Assembly: GCA_013298245.1 (NCBI GenBank)
Contig: JAAFHD010000267.1
Coordinates: 1-5,578 of the forward strand
Origin: Alphaproteobacteria bacterium
GTDB lineage: Bacteria > Pseudomonadota > Alphaproteobacteria > Acetobacterales > Acetobacteraceae
Direction: 5' to 3'
Length of the DNA: 5,578 bases
Below the pieces are notes generated by a model. That model was given only the letters and a program-made list of their open reading frames with translations. It did not search any database and had not been told where the DNA came from. Shown here in pieces: positions 4,198-5,578 of this stretch (position 1 is its first letter; the number at the start of each line of letters is the position of its first letter). The translations under genes and the position numbers were made by a program.

Positions 4198-5577
4198 ATG
4201 ACCGATCTTCTCATCACCGGCGGCACTGTCATCACGATGGACGGCGCGCGCCGCGTCATTCCCGATGGGGCCGTCCTGGTTGCAGGCGGGCGCATCCAGG
4301 CGGTCGGGCCGCGTGCCGAATTGCCGGCCGAGGCGGCGCAGGTGATCGACGCCCGCGGCAAGGTGGTGATGCCCGGCCTGATCGACGCGCATGGCCATGC
4401 CGGGCATGGCCTCATCAAGACCATGGGCAGTGGCGACAGCCAGGCCTGGTTCAACGCCTGCGGCCAAGTCTACACCCACGCCAGCCCGCCTTCCTTCTGG
4501 CGCGCGGAGGCGCGGCTGGCGGCGCTGGAACGCCTGATGTTCGGCATCACCACGGGCGTGTCGGTGCTGGGCGGCGGCGATTGCATCATGCGCGTGGACG
4601 CGCCCGAGCATGGCGCCGCGCATTGCGAGGGCGTGGCCAGCATCGGCATCCGCGACGTGATGGCGGTGGGGCATACGCGCCCGCCCTTCCCGAAAGCCTA
4701 TGACGGCGCGGGCGTGACGGCGGCGCAGCAATACGCAGTGATGGCGGCGCTGTTCCGTGACTGGCACGGGCGTGGGCGGCAGGCGTTGTGCACGATGATG
4801 CCGGTGTTCCGCGATGACCATGCGCGGCGCGCGGAGATCGCGGAACAGGGCGCGGCGATGCTGCGCCTGGCGGCGGAACACGATGCGATGTTCCATCAGG
4901 ATGGGCATCGCGGTGGGTCGATCGCGCTGGCGCGGGAATTCGGGCTTTTGTCGCCGCGCGCCTTCCTGTCGCACTGCACGGATTTGTCGGACGCCGATAT
5001 CGCGGCCTGCGCGGAGAGCGGCGCGCATGTGGTGCACAACCCATCGGCGATCGCGGCGGTGCGCGGTTTCTGCCCCGTGGTGCGCCTGCTGGAAGCTGGC
5101 GTGAACGTCGTGCTGGGCAGTGACGCGACCGCGCCCGACCGCAGCTCCGACATGTTCCGCCATATGTTCATGGCGCGGCGTTATGCGCAGCGCGCGGCGG
5201 CGGATGACAACCTGTTGCCGCCCGGGCGCGTGCTGGAAATGTGCACGGTGGATGCCGCGCGCGCGCTGAACATGCCCGATATCGGCGCGCTGGAAGTGGG
5301 CAAGCGCGCCGACATCATCACCGTGGACATGACCGCGCCGCATATGGCGCCGGCGAACATGCCGGTGTGGCGCGTGGTGTGTTTCGCGTCCGGCGCCGAT
5401 GTGCGTGACGTGGTGGTGGATGGCCAGATCCTGATGCGCGAGCGTGTGGTGCCGCATCTGGATGTGCTGGCCGTCGCCGCCGAAGCTGAGCGCGAAACCG
5501 AAGCCATGCTGGCCGCATCCGGCCTGGCGCACATGGTGCAGGAAGACGCGGGCTGGGGCCGCATTCGCCGGGTATGA
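4198..5577 (+). CDS. Metal-dependent amidohydrolase (COG0402 / TRZ-ATZ-like), variant active site
   Basis: A complete cytoplasmic enzyme of 459 residues, the usual length for this group. Residues 1-55 ('MTDLLITGGTVITMDGARRV') and the C-terminal 'IGALEVGKRADIITVD' (362-377) form the small beta-sandwich; between them lies the metal-binding barrel. Metal ligands by pattern are His65 and His67 in 'MPGLIDAHGHAGH', His233 in 'AMFHQDGH', His259 in 'AFLSHCTDLSDADI' and Asp309 in 'VVLGSDATAPDRSSDMF'. The family includes cytosine/guanine deaminases, adenosine-type deaminases and s-triazine hydrolases, which act on C-N bonds of small ring compounds. Deaminases normally have His-x-x-Glu at the third ligand; here it is His-Gln-Asp-Gly and the loop to the next His is short, so deaminase activity should not be assumed. 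The start at 4198 is the natural beginning of the first strand, though its ribosome binding site is weak. Substrate unknown; it is divergent from the DUF3052-like gene. Confidence 0.92.
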   Translation: MTDLLITGGTVITMDGARRVIPDGAVLVAGGRIQAVGPRAELPAEAAQVIDARGKVVMPGLIDAHGHAGHGLIKTMGSGDSQAWFNACGQVYTHASPPSFWRAEARLAALERLMFGITTGVSVLGGGDCIMRVDAPEHGAAHCEGVASIGIRDVMAVGHTRPPFPKAYDGAGVTAAQQYAVMAALFRDWHGRGRQALCTMMPVFRDDHARRAEIAEQGAAMLRLAAEHDAMFHQDGHRGGSIALAREFGLLSPRAFLSHCTDLSDADIAACAESGAHVVHNPSAIAAVRGFCPVVRLLEAGVNVVLGSDATAPDRSSDMFRHMFMARRYAQRAAADDNLLPPGRVLEMCTVDAARALNMPDIGALEVGKRADIITVDMTAPHMAPANMPVWRVVCFASGADVRDVVVDGQILMRERVVPHLDVLAVAAEAERETEAMLAASGLAHMVQEDAGWGRIRRV

Positions 5578-5578
5578 T

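Noticed and set aside
4105..5532. A 475-codon open frame on the minus strand opposite the amidohydrolase
   Set aside because: It is His/Arg-rich with no recognisable domain and is exactly antisense to a well-supported enzyme; such shadows are expected in GC-rich DNA with G/C-biased third positions.

Overview
The window is high-GC DNA (G/C-ending codons throughout, dense overlapping antisense ORFs) and looks like the chromosome of an alphaproteobacterium. The GrpE, the DUF1127 protein and the general gene style fit Acetobacteraceae/Roseomonas-like bacteria best, but this is inference from protein style and not from a marker gene. I see no phage, transposon, CRISPR, rRNA or tRNA signal; this reads as ordinary chromosomal housekeeping and accessory sequence.

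Layout. (1) 2-577 (+): the 3' part of a gene entering from the left, probably the effector-domain half of an XRE/Scr1-like regulator. (2) 555-3205 (-): four co-directional genes. In transcription order they are a LysR-type regulator (2291-3205), an Ala/Arg-rich secreted protein (1630-2217), grpE (1015-1569) and a GNAT acetyltransferase (555-1028). The GNAT gene appears to start inside the end of grpE at a non-AUG codon, and its 3' end overlaps the 3' end of the first gene tail to tail. (3) 3206-3307: the divergent regulatory region between lysR and a DUF1127 small-protein gene. It holds a perfect 7-bp-arm dyad containing the classical LysR box ATC-N9-GAT. (4) 3308-3523 (+): the DUF1127 protein, followed by a strong intrinsic terminator (3544-3577). 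(5) 3597-4055 (-): a DUF3052-like conserved protein of unknown function. (6) 4056-4197: a divergent spacer containing an orphan terminator-like hairpin plus T-tract. (7) 4198-5577 (+): a complete COG0402-type metal-dependent amidohydrolase with a non-canonical active-site loop.

Functional links. The clearest inferred circuit is the LysR/DUF1127 divergon, with the operator lying directly at the lysR start. GrpE is the DnaK/Hsp70 nucleotide-exchange factor; neither hrcA nor dnaK is present beside it here. The acetyltransferase is coupled to grpE by overlap only, and no functional tie is evident. The amidohydrolase substrate cannot be told from the sequence. I found no convincing new multi-gene system. 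The items most worth a second look are the non-AUG GNAT start, the LysR operator/promoter geometry, the amidohydrolase active-site variant and the orphan terminator.
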